Positions 57,042 through 64,000 of a stretch of DNA of 64,000 nucleotides are shown one piece after another. Position 1 is the first letter of the stretch. Each line of letters begins with the position of its first letter. Source of the stretch: Acidisarcina sp963790505 (GTDB taxonomy: Bacteria; Acidobacteriota; Terriglobia; Terriglobales; Acidobacteriaceae); the NCBI GenBank assembly GCA_963790505.1, contig CAWBOT010000002.1:62001-126000 (forward strand), read 5' to 3'. The position numbers and the translations under genes were made by a program. The notes beneath the pieces were generated by a model that saw only the letters and a program-made list of their open reading frames with translations, made no database searches and was not told where the DNA came from.

Positions 57042-59354
57042 CTATCCGGCTTCGACCAGACCATAGCGGCGATTCCAGGCCTCGCGTAGCCTTGCCCAGA
57101 CGCGGGCCTTCTCATCCGGGGTTGCCTCGGCGTCAGCGTGGTGGACGAATTGCGACGATTCCACCTTGGCAAGCTCAAGGAGTGCGCGGTCGCGCAGCAG
57201 GTTGGCGACGCGGAAATCGGGCAGGCCGGCCTGGCGGGTGCCGAAGAATTCCCCCGGGCCGCGCTGCTGCAGATCGAGTTCGGCGAGTTCGAAGCCGTTC
57301 TGGGTGCGGACCATTGCGGCGAGGCGCTCTTCACCCTGCAGGGAGGCTTTCGCGCCGGTGACGAGAATGCAATACGACTTGGCCGCGCCGCGACCCACGC
57401 GTCCGCGAAGCTGGTGGAGCTGGGCGAGGCCGAAGCGCTCGGCGTGCTCGATGACCATGACGGTGGCGTTGGGCACGTCGACGCCGACCTCGATGACGGT
57501 GGTCGAGACGAGCACATCGATTTCGCCACGCTGAAAGCGGCGCATGGTGACCTCCTTGTCGTCGGCGCTAAGGCGGCCGTGGAGGAGGCCCAGGCGCAGG
57601 CCAGCGAGGCTCGTGTTGCGCAGGCTCTCATACATCTCAGTTGCGGACTTCAGGTCGGGAGCGTTTCTCGTCTTAGCCTTTGGGGCGGTTTTCGAGGCAA
57701 CGCTCTCGCCGAAGAGGGATTTCGCTTTGGAGGATTTCTTTGCCGGCCCTGGCTTTGCGGCTTTGACGTTGTTGTCGGACGAGGAAGCTTCTGGTTGATC
57801 GACAGGGAAGTCGAGTTCGGGCTGGTCGTCTTTGGCGCCCTCGATGACTGGATAGACGACATAAGCCTGATGGCCTTTGGCGACCTGCTTGCGGACGAAC
57901 TCCCACACTTCGGGTGCGCGTTCGTCGCTGGTCTGGCGAGTGATGATCGGCGTTCGTCCGGGTGGAAGCTCATCGAGGACGCTGAGATCGAGGTCGCCAT
58001 AAAGCGAAAGCGCCAGAGTGCGCGGGATGGGCGTCGCGGTCATGATGAGCACGTCGGGCTCGGCAGCGGTGGGCTTTTTCATCAGGCGAAAACGTTGGAG
58101 GACGCCGAAGCGATGCTGCTCATCGACGACGACGAGGCCAAGCTTGGCGAACTCGACCTTTTCCTCGATCAAGGCGTGGGTGCCAACGACGAGGTCGGTT
58201 TCGCCGCGAAAGACTTTGCCACGCACGGCGCGCTTGCGGTCTTCCTCAAGCGAGCCGGTGAGCAGCGAGACGTGGTATGGGCGGCCTGTGGCGGGCGAGG
58301 TCGCCTTCTCGAGCAGCTTGCGAATGGATAGGTAATGCTGGGTCGCGAGGATCTCTGTGGGCGCCATGAGCGCGGCCTGGTAGCCGTTCTCGATCGCGAC
58401 GAGCATGGCCTGAAGCGCGACGATGGTTTTGCCAGAGCCGACGTCACCTTGCAGCAGGCGTCGCATTGGCCCGGTGGCGCGCATATCGGCGACGATCTCT
58501 CCGAGGGAGCGCTTTTGTGCGGCCGTGGGGTGAAAGGGCAGGACCTGGCGGATGGCTTCGCGGACGCGGTCATTGGTCTCGAAGGCGATTCCGGCGCGCT
58601 CTTTGAATTTGCGGCGCTTGAGTTCGAGGCCGAGCTCGAGATAGAAGAGCTCTTCAAAGATCAGGCGACGATGGGCAGGGGTCGACCAGGCCTGCAACTG
58701 GGTCATGGGCGTTCCGGCGACAGGGAAGTGGGCGGTGCGGAGGGCTTCTTCGCGTCCGGGGAGTTTCAATCTCTCCAGCAGAGCGACGGGGAGACTCTCG
58801 GAGACCTGGCCCTTCAATTCCTCCAGCAGGTTGTAAATGGTGCGGCGAATCCAGCGCGAGGCGAAGCGGCTGCCGCCGAGGGATTCGTAAACGGGAGCGA
58901 TGCGGCCGACTTCGAGGAGACGACTCTGTTCGTCGTCGTGATCGTCGGGCAGGATTTCAAACTGCGGCTGGATCATCTTGAAGTTGCGCGTCGAGCGACT
59001 GGGCTCGACCTTGCCGTAAAGCGCGACCATCTGCCCGGTCTTGAAGCGGTCTTTGAGATAGGTGCCGTGGAACCACATCGCTTTGAGCGCAGTGAGGTTC
59101 TGGCCGACGGTCATCTCAAAGATCGGCATGGAGCGGGTGCGGAGCAGCGCCGCGCCGCGGACCTCGCCGATGACGCTGGCCATCTCGCCGGGCTTGAGCG
59201 CGTCGATGGGAGTTGGGTGCAGGCGATCTTCGTAACGAAAGGGAAGGTGGTAAAGCAGGTCTTCGACGCAGAGGATCTTTTTTTCGGCGAGGGACTTGGC
59301 GATGCCGGGGCCGATGCCTTTGACAAATTGGATTTCGGTGTTGAGGGCCAGCAC
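57042..59354 (-). CDS. recG: ATP-dependent DNA helicase RecG
   Basis: The 770-residue protein has the RecG wedge/OB domain in its first half (VKGIGPGIAKSLAEKKI; FLEKMTVGQNLTALK-like segment), Walker A GDVGSGKT (303-310), the DEQH box (411-414) and the C-terminal helicase with STTVIEVGVDVPNATVMVIE and HQLRGRVGR. It drives branch migration of stalled forks and Holliday junctions. The start is GTG 59354. An unusual Ala/Lys/Ser-rich stretch of about 60 residues (508-567) is inserted between two C-terminal helicase motifs. Confidence 0.95.
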   Translation of the reverse strand: MLALNTEIQFVKGIGPGIAKSLAEKKILCVEDLLYHLPFRYEDRLHPTPIDALKPGEMASVIGEVRGAALLRTRSMPIFEMTVGQNLTALKAMWFHGTYLKDRFKTGQMVALYGKVEPSRSTRNFKMIQPQFEILPDDHDDEQSRLLEVGRIAPVYESLGGSRFASRWIRRTIYNLLEELKGQVSESLPVALLERLKLPGREEALRTAHFPVAGTPMTQLQAWSTPAHRRLIFEELFYLELGLELKRRKFKERAGIAFETNDRVREAIRQVLPFHPTAAQKRSLGEIVADMRATGPMRRLLQGDVGSGKTIVALQAMLVAIENGYQAALMAPTEILATQHYLSIRKLLEKATSPATGRPYHVSLLTGSLEEDRKRAVRGKVFRGETDLVVGTHALIEEKVEFAKLGLVVVDEQHRFGVLQRFRLMKKPTAAEPDVLIMTATPIPRTLALSLYGDLDLSVLDELPPGRTPIITRQTSDERAPEVWEFVRKQVAKGHQAYVVYPVIEGAKDDQPELDFPVDQPEASSSDNNVKAAKPGPAKKSSKAKSLFGESVASKTAPKAKTRNAPDLKSATEMYESLRNTSLAGLRLGLLHGRLSADDKEVTMRRFQRGEIDVLVSTTVIEVGVDVPNATVMVIEHAERFGLAQLHQLRGRVGRGAAKSYCILVTGAKASLQGEERLAAMVRTQNGFELAELDLQQRGPGEFFGTRQAGLPDFRVANLLRDRALLELAKVESSQFVHHADAEATPDEKARVWARLREAWNRRYGLVEAG

Positions 59355-59395
59355 AAGGACGATGCTAGCAGGATGGGTAGCGGGAGCGCCGGTCG

Positions 59396-59707
59396 CTACG
59401 ATGTCAGCGGGAGCCGGCGTCCATGGCGAAGGTGGAGAACAAGCACCGTCTCGCCCTCGACGGTAAAGAGAATTCGATAGACATGGGGTTTGCGGCCGTA
59501 CAGCAGCTGACGGACCTCGAAGCTGAAGCTAGCGTTTTCAGGTGCGAGGGGACAGCGCGTGGGGAAGGTAGCCAGCCCTTCAACTGCTTTTCGCAATGCG
59601 GTGAACCATCGTCGGCCAGTATCTCCGGCGCCTTCGGAAACCAACCATTGCAGGATGGACTCCGCCTCTCGCTCGAACGCCTCAGATGTTTCAATCAGAA
59701 AAGCCAT
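59396..59707 (-). CDS. RelE/ParE-type toxin
   Basis: The 103-residue protein fits the ParE/RelE fold: SEAFEREAESILQWLVSEG, RWFTALRKAVEGLATFPTRC, then RQLLYGRKPHVYRILFTVEG with the usual Arg/Lys and VLHLRHGRR at the end. ParE toxins inhibit gyrase; RelE cleaves mRNA at the ribosome, and the two cannot be told apart here. It starts inside the end of the antitoxin gene, overlapping by 17 bp, so the two are translated together. Confidence 0.82.
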   Translation of the reverse strand: MAFLIETSEAFEREAESILQWLVSEGAGDTGRRWFTALRKAVEGLATFPTRCPLAPENASFSFEVRQLLYGRKPHVYRILFTVEGETVLVLHLRHGRRLPLTS

Positions 59708-59936
59708 GTTTCAGGCTGAGCTCGTCGAAGAATTCGGCTGCGGGCCGGCTGCGTCCGGCCTTCACATCTTCATAGCCTCGGCGGATACCCTGCACCGCTT
59801 CCTGGTACTCGATGCGCTCCCATTCGAGATATGCCCCAAGAGCCTCATCCAGCGCCTCGACCGCGTTTTGGCCATGGCGCTCGGCATAGTCTTCGAGCTG
59901 CGCTTTCCGTTCCGGATTGATGGAAATCAGTTCCAT
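59691..59936 (-). CDS. ParD-like antitoxin, partner of the ParE-type toxin
   Basis: ATG 59936 gives 81 residues (MELISINPERKAQLEDYAER); an ATG eight codons earlier adds no conserved sequence. The N-terminal strand-helix of ribbon-helix-helix type is visible (ISINPERKAQLEDYAERHGQ), followed by a long helical arm (ALGAYLEWERIEYQEAVQGI) that would bind the toxin. The pair should be self-regulated by antitoxin binding to its promoter, but no operator palindrome was recognised. Confidence 0.78.
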   Translation of the reverse strand: MELISINPERKAQLEDYAERHGQNAVEALDEALGAYLEWERIEYQEAVQGIRRGYEDVKAGRSRPAAEFFDELSLKHGFSD

Positions 59937-59982
59937 ATCACAAGCGTAAGGAGCTGCCATACGGGTGTCAACGACAGGCGCC

Positions 59983-60792
59983 TTAACTGGACAAATTTTC
60001 CAGGAACGCGCCGAGCAGGGCGTTGAAGAACTCCGGGCGTTCGAGGTTAGTCATGTGACCGGAGTCTTCGATGATCTCCAGCTGCGATCCAGGGATGGCG
60101 CGGTGCATCTCCTCGGAGAGCGGAACGGGGGTATAGGCGTCGTGGCGTCCGACGAGGATCAGCGTGGGCACAGCGATATGGCCGAGCAGCGGCATGTAAT
60201 CGCGGCGCATGGTGCGGCCGCGCAGGGCGGCGGCTGCGCCTGCGGGGTTCGACTGGCGGATCATTCGCTGGATGTGTTTGGCGACCGCCGGCATCGCCTT
60301 CGCGTTGGCCGGGGTCATCATCTTGTGCAGAGATTCGGCAGCGAAGTTGCCGAAGCCCTGGGCCTCGAAGCGGTCGGCGGTGGTGAGCCGGGTTTGCTTC
60401 TGCTCCGGCGTGTCGAGCGAGGCGAAGGTATCAGCGAGGACGAGGGCGCGAACGCGGACGGGCGCCCGACGCCAGGCTTCCAAAATGATCTGGCCGCCGA
60501 GGGACAGGCCGATGAGGATGAAGCGCTCGATTTGAAGGTGATCGGCAAGTGCGAGGATGTCCTGGGCGAAGTCGTCGAGCAGAGTGACTCGTTTGCCGAC
60601 GGGTAACGGCGAGAGTCCGTAGCCACGCAGCTCGGGCACGACGACTCGATAGCTGGGCGAGAGGAACTCCACCTGCGGCGCCCACATGGTGTGATCGAGG
60701 GGATGGCCGTGGACGAGGATGATGGCCGGGCCGGTGCCGGAGTCCTGATAGGCCAGCTCGATTCCGTTGGAGAGTTGGATGCGGGGCAGCAT
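59983..60792 (-). CDS. Alpha/beta-hydrolase fold protein
   Basis: The 269-residue protein has the catalytic triad: oxyanion site HGHPLDHTMW, nucleophile Ser in GLSLGGQIILEA, Asp in LVGRHDAYTP and His in EDSGHMTNLE. The pattern resembles enol-lactonase, BioH or epoxide-hydrolase-like enzymes. It lies 46 bp upstream of the antitoxin on the same strand, without evidence of shared function. Confidence 0.87.
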   Translation of the reverse strand: MLPRIQLSNGIELAYQDSGTGPAIILVHGHPLDHTMWAPQVEFLSPSYRVVVPELRGYGLSPLPVGKRVTLLDDFAQDILALADHLQIERFILIGLSLGGQIILEAWRRAPVRVRALVLADTFASLDTPEQKQTRLTTADRFEAQGFGNFAAESLHKMMTPANAKAMPAVAKHIQRMIRQSNPAGAAAALRGRTMRRDYMPLLGHIAVPTLILVGRHDAYTPVPLSEEMHRAIPGSQLEIIEDSGHMTNLERPEFFNALLGAFLENLSS

Positions 60793-60883
60793 ATTACCTT
60801 GAAGTGTATATAGGCTAGATGTCAGCGGAAAAGGTCATTTGGCGGGGCTTTGCTACACTGGCGCACAGTAGGAGATTGCCCGG

Positions 60884-61785
60884 ATGCCTGTCGTCGAGCT
60901 AGACCGGATTTCAAAAGCGTATGACAAGAAGATCGCCGTTCATGAGCTGAGCCTGCGAATCGAGCCGGGCACGATGTTCGGTCTGCTGGGGCCGAATGGC
61001 GCGGGCAAGACATCGAGCATTCGCATGATGATCGGCGTGACGCTGCCGGACACGGGCACGGTGACGCTCTTCGGCAGCCCGTTCACGCGCAAGGCGCTGG
61101 CTAAGGTTGGCTATTTGCCCGAAGAGCGCGGCCTCTATAAGAAGATGAAGGTCATTGACCAACTGGTCTTCTTTGGGCAGTTGCATGGGCTCGACGCAGC
61201 GACGGCCAACACGCGCGGCCGGCAATGGGCGGGGCGGCTGGAGATTGCCGACGCGCTCGATAAGAAAACAGAAGAGCTGTCGAAGGGCATGCAGCAGAAA
61301 ATCCAGTTCATCGCGACGCTGCTGCACGATCCCGACCTGATCATCATGGATGAGCCGTTCTCAGGGCTCGACCCGGTGAACGCGATCCTGCTGCAGGACA
61401 CGCTGGTGGAACTGAAGAAAGGGGTAAGGCGATCTTGTTTTCGACCCACCGCATGGACCAGGTGGAGAAGCTCTGCGATGAGATCAGCCTGGTGAATCGC
61501 GGCACAGTGGTGCTCGCGGGCACGATGCGCGAGGTGAAGTCGCGCTATGAGCGCAACCGGGTGGTGATCGAGTTTGAGGGCGACGATTCGTTCCTGAAGC
61601 ATGAGGCGATTGCTGAGTATAAGAACTACTCCGGCCATGCTGAGGTGAAGCTGAAGGACGGCGCCGATGCGCAGGCGTTGTTGCGCGAGGCCGTGAGCAA
61701 AGCGCGGATTAACAAGTTCGAACTGGTGGAGCCTTCGCTCGAAGAGATTTTCATTCAGACGGTGGGAGGCAAGGCCGATGCATGA
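60884..61785 (+). pseudogene. ABC exporter ATP-binding protein, frameshift near 61425
   Basis: ATG 60884 follows a GGAG-type ribosome site. The N-terminal frame has Walker A GPNGAGKTSS, signature LSKGMQQKIQF and Walker B LIIMDEPFSGLDP. Near 61425 the frame changes in a run of G; adding one G gives KAILFSTHRMDQVEKLCDEI with the H-loop His, then the DUF4162 tail (VVIEFEGDDSFLK; PSLEEIFIQTV) to 61785. The corrected product is about 300 residues. It is the Nat/CcmA-like ATPase for the next permease, overlapping it by 8 bp. Both sides of the break are conserved, so an error is likely. Confidence 0.85.
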
Positions 61786-63027
61786 TGCACTGTTGATTGC
61801 CAAGCGCGAGTATCTGGAGCGCATTCGCAGCAAGGCGTTCCTGTTTATGACCATCGCCTTCCCCTTGCTGTTGAGCCTGTCGTTTGGCGGCAGCTTTCTG
61901 GCAAATAAGCTGGGCAGCGGCGCCAAGCATATCGTCATTGCGTCGAACGATGCGGCGTTTGCGCAGAGCGTGCTGACGGAAATGAGTAAAGGCAAGAAAA
62001 GTGGCGACCAGATCGAGGTTCAGGCGCCGGTCAGCGACGCCGATCGCGCCGGTTTGACCGCCAAGGTGAATGACAAGAGCCTCGACGGCTACCTCTGGAT
62101 TGAGACGCATACGAATGGCGACACACCGGACGCGACTTATGTTTCGCGGTCTGCGGGGGACCTGTTTGAGGCTGGGAGCCTGCAAGAAGCGGTGAACCGT
62201 GCACTTACACGGCAGCAGTTGATCAAGCGCGGCGCGAGCGCGGCGGAGATCGAGGGGCTGCTGAAGACGGTCGATGTGAAGACCACCCAGGTGAAAGAGG
62301 GGAAGCTGGTGCAGTCGTCCTCGATCAAGAGTTTTCTTGGCGCGTACATTATGGTCTTCCTGCTGTATTTCACCGTCGTCTTTTACGGGATGAACGTGGC
62401 GCGCTCGGTGGTCGAGGAGAAGACTTCGCGGGTCTTTGAGGTGCTGCTGTCGACGACTCGTCCGGAGTCGCTGATGGCCGGCAAGCTGCTCGGCGTAGGT
62501 GCGGCGGGTTGACGCAACTGGGCATCTGGTTTGTGGCGGCGGTGATTCTGACGGGTTCCTCGCTTGGCGCGGCACTGGGTAACGGCGGTTTGGCGGCTTT
62601 TGGCATCACCGGGCTGCAGCTGATTTTCTTCGTGGTGTACTTCCTGCTGGGCTTTCTCTTCTACAGCGCGCTGGCGGCCGGCTTTGGCGCGAGCGTCAGC
62701 TCTGAGCAGGAGATTCAGCAGTTCAGCATGATTATCGTGATGCCGCTGCTGGTGGGACTGATCATGATTACCTATATTCTCGCCAACCCGAGCGCATTGC
62801 CGGTGGTGCTGCTGTCGCTCTTTCCGCCATGCACTCCGGTAGTGATGTACCTGCGGATGTCTTCGCAAATGCCGCCCTGGTGGCAGCTGGCGCTATCGAT
62901 CGTGATGCTCATTGTCTTTATTTGGGCCGCGCTGTTGGTGGCGTCGAAGATCTACCGGATCGGCATTCTCATGTACGGCAAGCGGGCGACGTTGCCGGAG
63001 ATGTTGCGGTGGATGAGATACAGCTGA
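61778..63027 (+). pseudogene. ABC-2 type exporter permease (NatB-like), frameshift near 62508
   Basis: The N-terminal frame from ATG 61778 has a first membrane segment (FLFMTIAFPLLLSLSFGGSF), a large extracytoplasmic domain and MNVARSVVEEKTSRVFEVLL. At 62508 the frame changes at GGCGGGTTG; one added G gives AAGLTQLGIWFVAA, and the last membrane segments follow to 63027. Corrected length is about 416 residues. NatB-like permeases export sodium, drugs or peptides. The neighbour ATPase has the same kind of break, again suggesting sequence error. Confidence 0.85.
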
Positions 63028-63127
63028 GGCAGGGACGTAGGGACTAGAGAATAGGGACTAGAAGTGTGATTCGTGATCGGTGCTTGTCTCCGGCGCGGTC
63101 CACGGTCTGACTCGTTAGAATGACAGC

Positions 63128-63817
63128 GTGACCCCCGGCCCGCAGAACAAGAGATTTTCTTTTGGACAACGAGTCACGCTCGCGATTGCTCCGCGAGTGG
63201 TTGCTCTGCTGCTGCGGGCGATTGGGGCGACGCTTCGTTTTGAATATGTGTGTGAGCCGGGGCTGATTCCTCCTACGCGGGCGTTTCCTGGGATTTATGC
63301 GTTTTGGCACCGGAGCGCGTTGCCGACGCTGCTGTATTTTCGCGGCAAGCTGCGCTGCTCGATCCTGGTGAGCCAGAGCTTCGATGGCGAGCTGATTGCG
63401 CGCACCATCGAGCGGTTCGGCTTCGATGCGGTGCGGGGCTCGAATTCGCGCGAGGGCGCGGCGGGGCTGATCGGATTAAAGCGTTCAGTTGAGGCCGGGT
63501 TCATCGCTGTCTTTACCGCCGATGGGCCGCGCGGGCCGCGCTACAAGAGCAAAATGGGGCCGGTGAAGCTGGCGCAGATGATGCAGCTGCCGGTGGGGAG
63601 TATCTACGTGCTGCCGCAGCGGGCGTGGGTGGCGAAGTCGTGGGACGGGTTCCTGGTTCCGCGGCCGTTCTCGCGTGTGGCGGTCAGCTGGGCGCATAAG
63701 GTGCCTGCTCCTGCGCCGGGGGCGAGCGGCGAAGAACTGGAGGCGGCGCGGCTTGAAGTGGAGGCAGCAATGGAGCGGGCGCGGCGCATGGCCGAGGAGT
63801 ATTTTGCAGCGAAATAG
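63128..63817 (+). CDS. DUF374 lysophospholipid acyltransferase family protein
   Basis: The 229-residue protein has an N-terminal amphipathic segment, the variant acyltransferase site in GIYAFWHRSALPTLLYF (FWHR in place of HX4D) and FTADGPRGPRYKSK with SREGAAGLIGLK, all DUF374 features. It likely acylates a lipid A or phospholipid precursor. The GTG at 63128 is the first start; no ribosome site is obvious. A short direct repeat, TAGGGACTAGA, occurs twice in the preceding spacer (63038 and 63052). Confidence 0.85.
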   Translation: MTPGPQNKRFSFGQRVTLAIAPRVVALLLRAIGATLRFEYVCEPGLIPPTRAFPGIYAFWHRSALPTLLYFRGKLRCSILVSQSFDGELIARTIERFGFDAVRGSNSREGAAGLIGLKRSVEAGFIAVFTADGPRGPRYKSKMGPVKLAQMMQLPVGSIYVLPQRAWVAKSWDGFLVPRPFSRVAVSWAHKVPAPAPGASGEELEAARLEVEAAMERARRMAEEYFAAK

Positions 63818-63975
63818 AGTGCTTCTGTTGAGGCTAACAACCGCCTCGAATGAGGCTCGCGCAATGCTTGGGAGACACTTGACCATTCAATCGTGGCTCG
63901 CAGATCGCCGGGATCCTTCCTCCTTTCAGTCGTCAGGATGACACCCGTCAGAAATGAAGAATTAGAATCGACCCC

Positions 63976-64000
63976 GTGCTGGTTTCCGATTTCGACTTCG
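63976..64000 (+). CDS. queA: Start of queA (tRNA preQ1 ribosyltransferase-isomerase), cut by window edge
   Basis: GTG 63976 begins the residues VLVSDFDF, and the conserved N-terminus of QueA reads very similarly. Only eight codons are visible, so the call rests on that motif alone. QueA transfers the ribose of SAM to preQ1 in tRNA to make epoxyqueuosine. Confidence 0.6.

Noticed and set aside
57138..59480. Two long plus-strand frames (397 and 381 codons) opposite recG
   Set aside because: They lie entirely antisense to a clear RecG gene, have GC-driven low-complexity composition and no recognised motifs or ribosome sites.

Overview
The window is GC-rich bacterial chromosome, most likely from an acidobacterium of the Terriglobales/Acidobacteriaceae type. 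That placement is an inference from gene content. The content includes an Oar-like TonB receptor with an N-terminal carboxypeptidase-regulatory domain, a MacB/FtsX-type permease of the acidobacterial duplicated kind, two Ser/Thr kinases fused to TolB-like propellers, a sedolisin (S53) protease, three tandem lipoprotein lactonase-like propellers and a seven-heme cytochrome. No rRNA, tRNA, CRISPR array, insertion sequence or prophage was seen.

Region 1 (1-16.2 kb) is the most coherent block. On the minus strand an amidase and an NMT1/THI5-like binding lipoprotein lie together. Divergent from them is a tightly overlapping plus-strand operon: nucleoside deaminase, FAD-linked oxidase, creatininase-family hydrolase, CocE/NonD hydrolase, ABC ATPase, ABC permease and DUF3891 protein. 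A TonB-dependent receptor and a minus-strand trio (RidA, acetamidase/formamidase, HpxZ-like) follow. Together they look like an outer- and inner-membrane uptake system plus a catabolic route for a nitrogen-rich heterocycle (purine, pyrimidine or creatinine-like). The substrate cannot be read from the sequence.

Region 2 (16.2-30.3 kb) holds a cytochrome c/DUF2165 pair, two kinase-propeller genes, a DUF1275 membrane protein flanked by a 63-64 bp direct repeat, an S51 peptidase, a GT-C glycosyltransferase, a GNAT, a Rieske oxygenase and a coupled two-gene cassette of toxin/immunity-like layout. Region 3 (30.4-44.3 kb) has a DPP-IV-like peptidase, an MBL hydrolase, a large ABC permease, a sedolisin, an acyl-CoA carboxylase beta subunit, LysM/BON and DUF4419 proteins, an unlisted 56-residue membrane protein, a Y-family polymerase and a DUF4260 protein. 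Region 4 (44.4-64 kb) is more housekeeping in character: aminopeptidase, Nudix, homoserine dehydrogenase, M19 dipeptidase, multiheme cytochrome, methyltransferase, three lactonase paralogues with a shared leader, MlaD, RecG, a ParE-type TA pair, an alpha/beta hydrolase, an ABC exporter, a DUF374 acyltransferase and the first codons of queA.

Nine genes are broken by single-base frame changes while both halves keep family motifs and near-normal total length. Two of them carry about seven breaks each. This pattern fits indel errors in the assembly better than gene decay, so these genes should be treated as probably intact in the organism until reads are checked.
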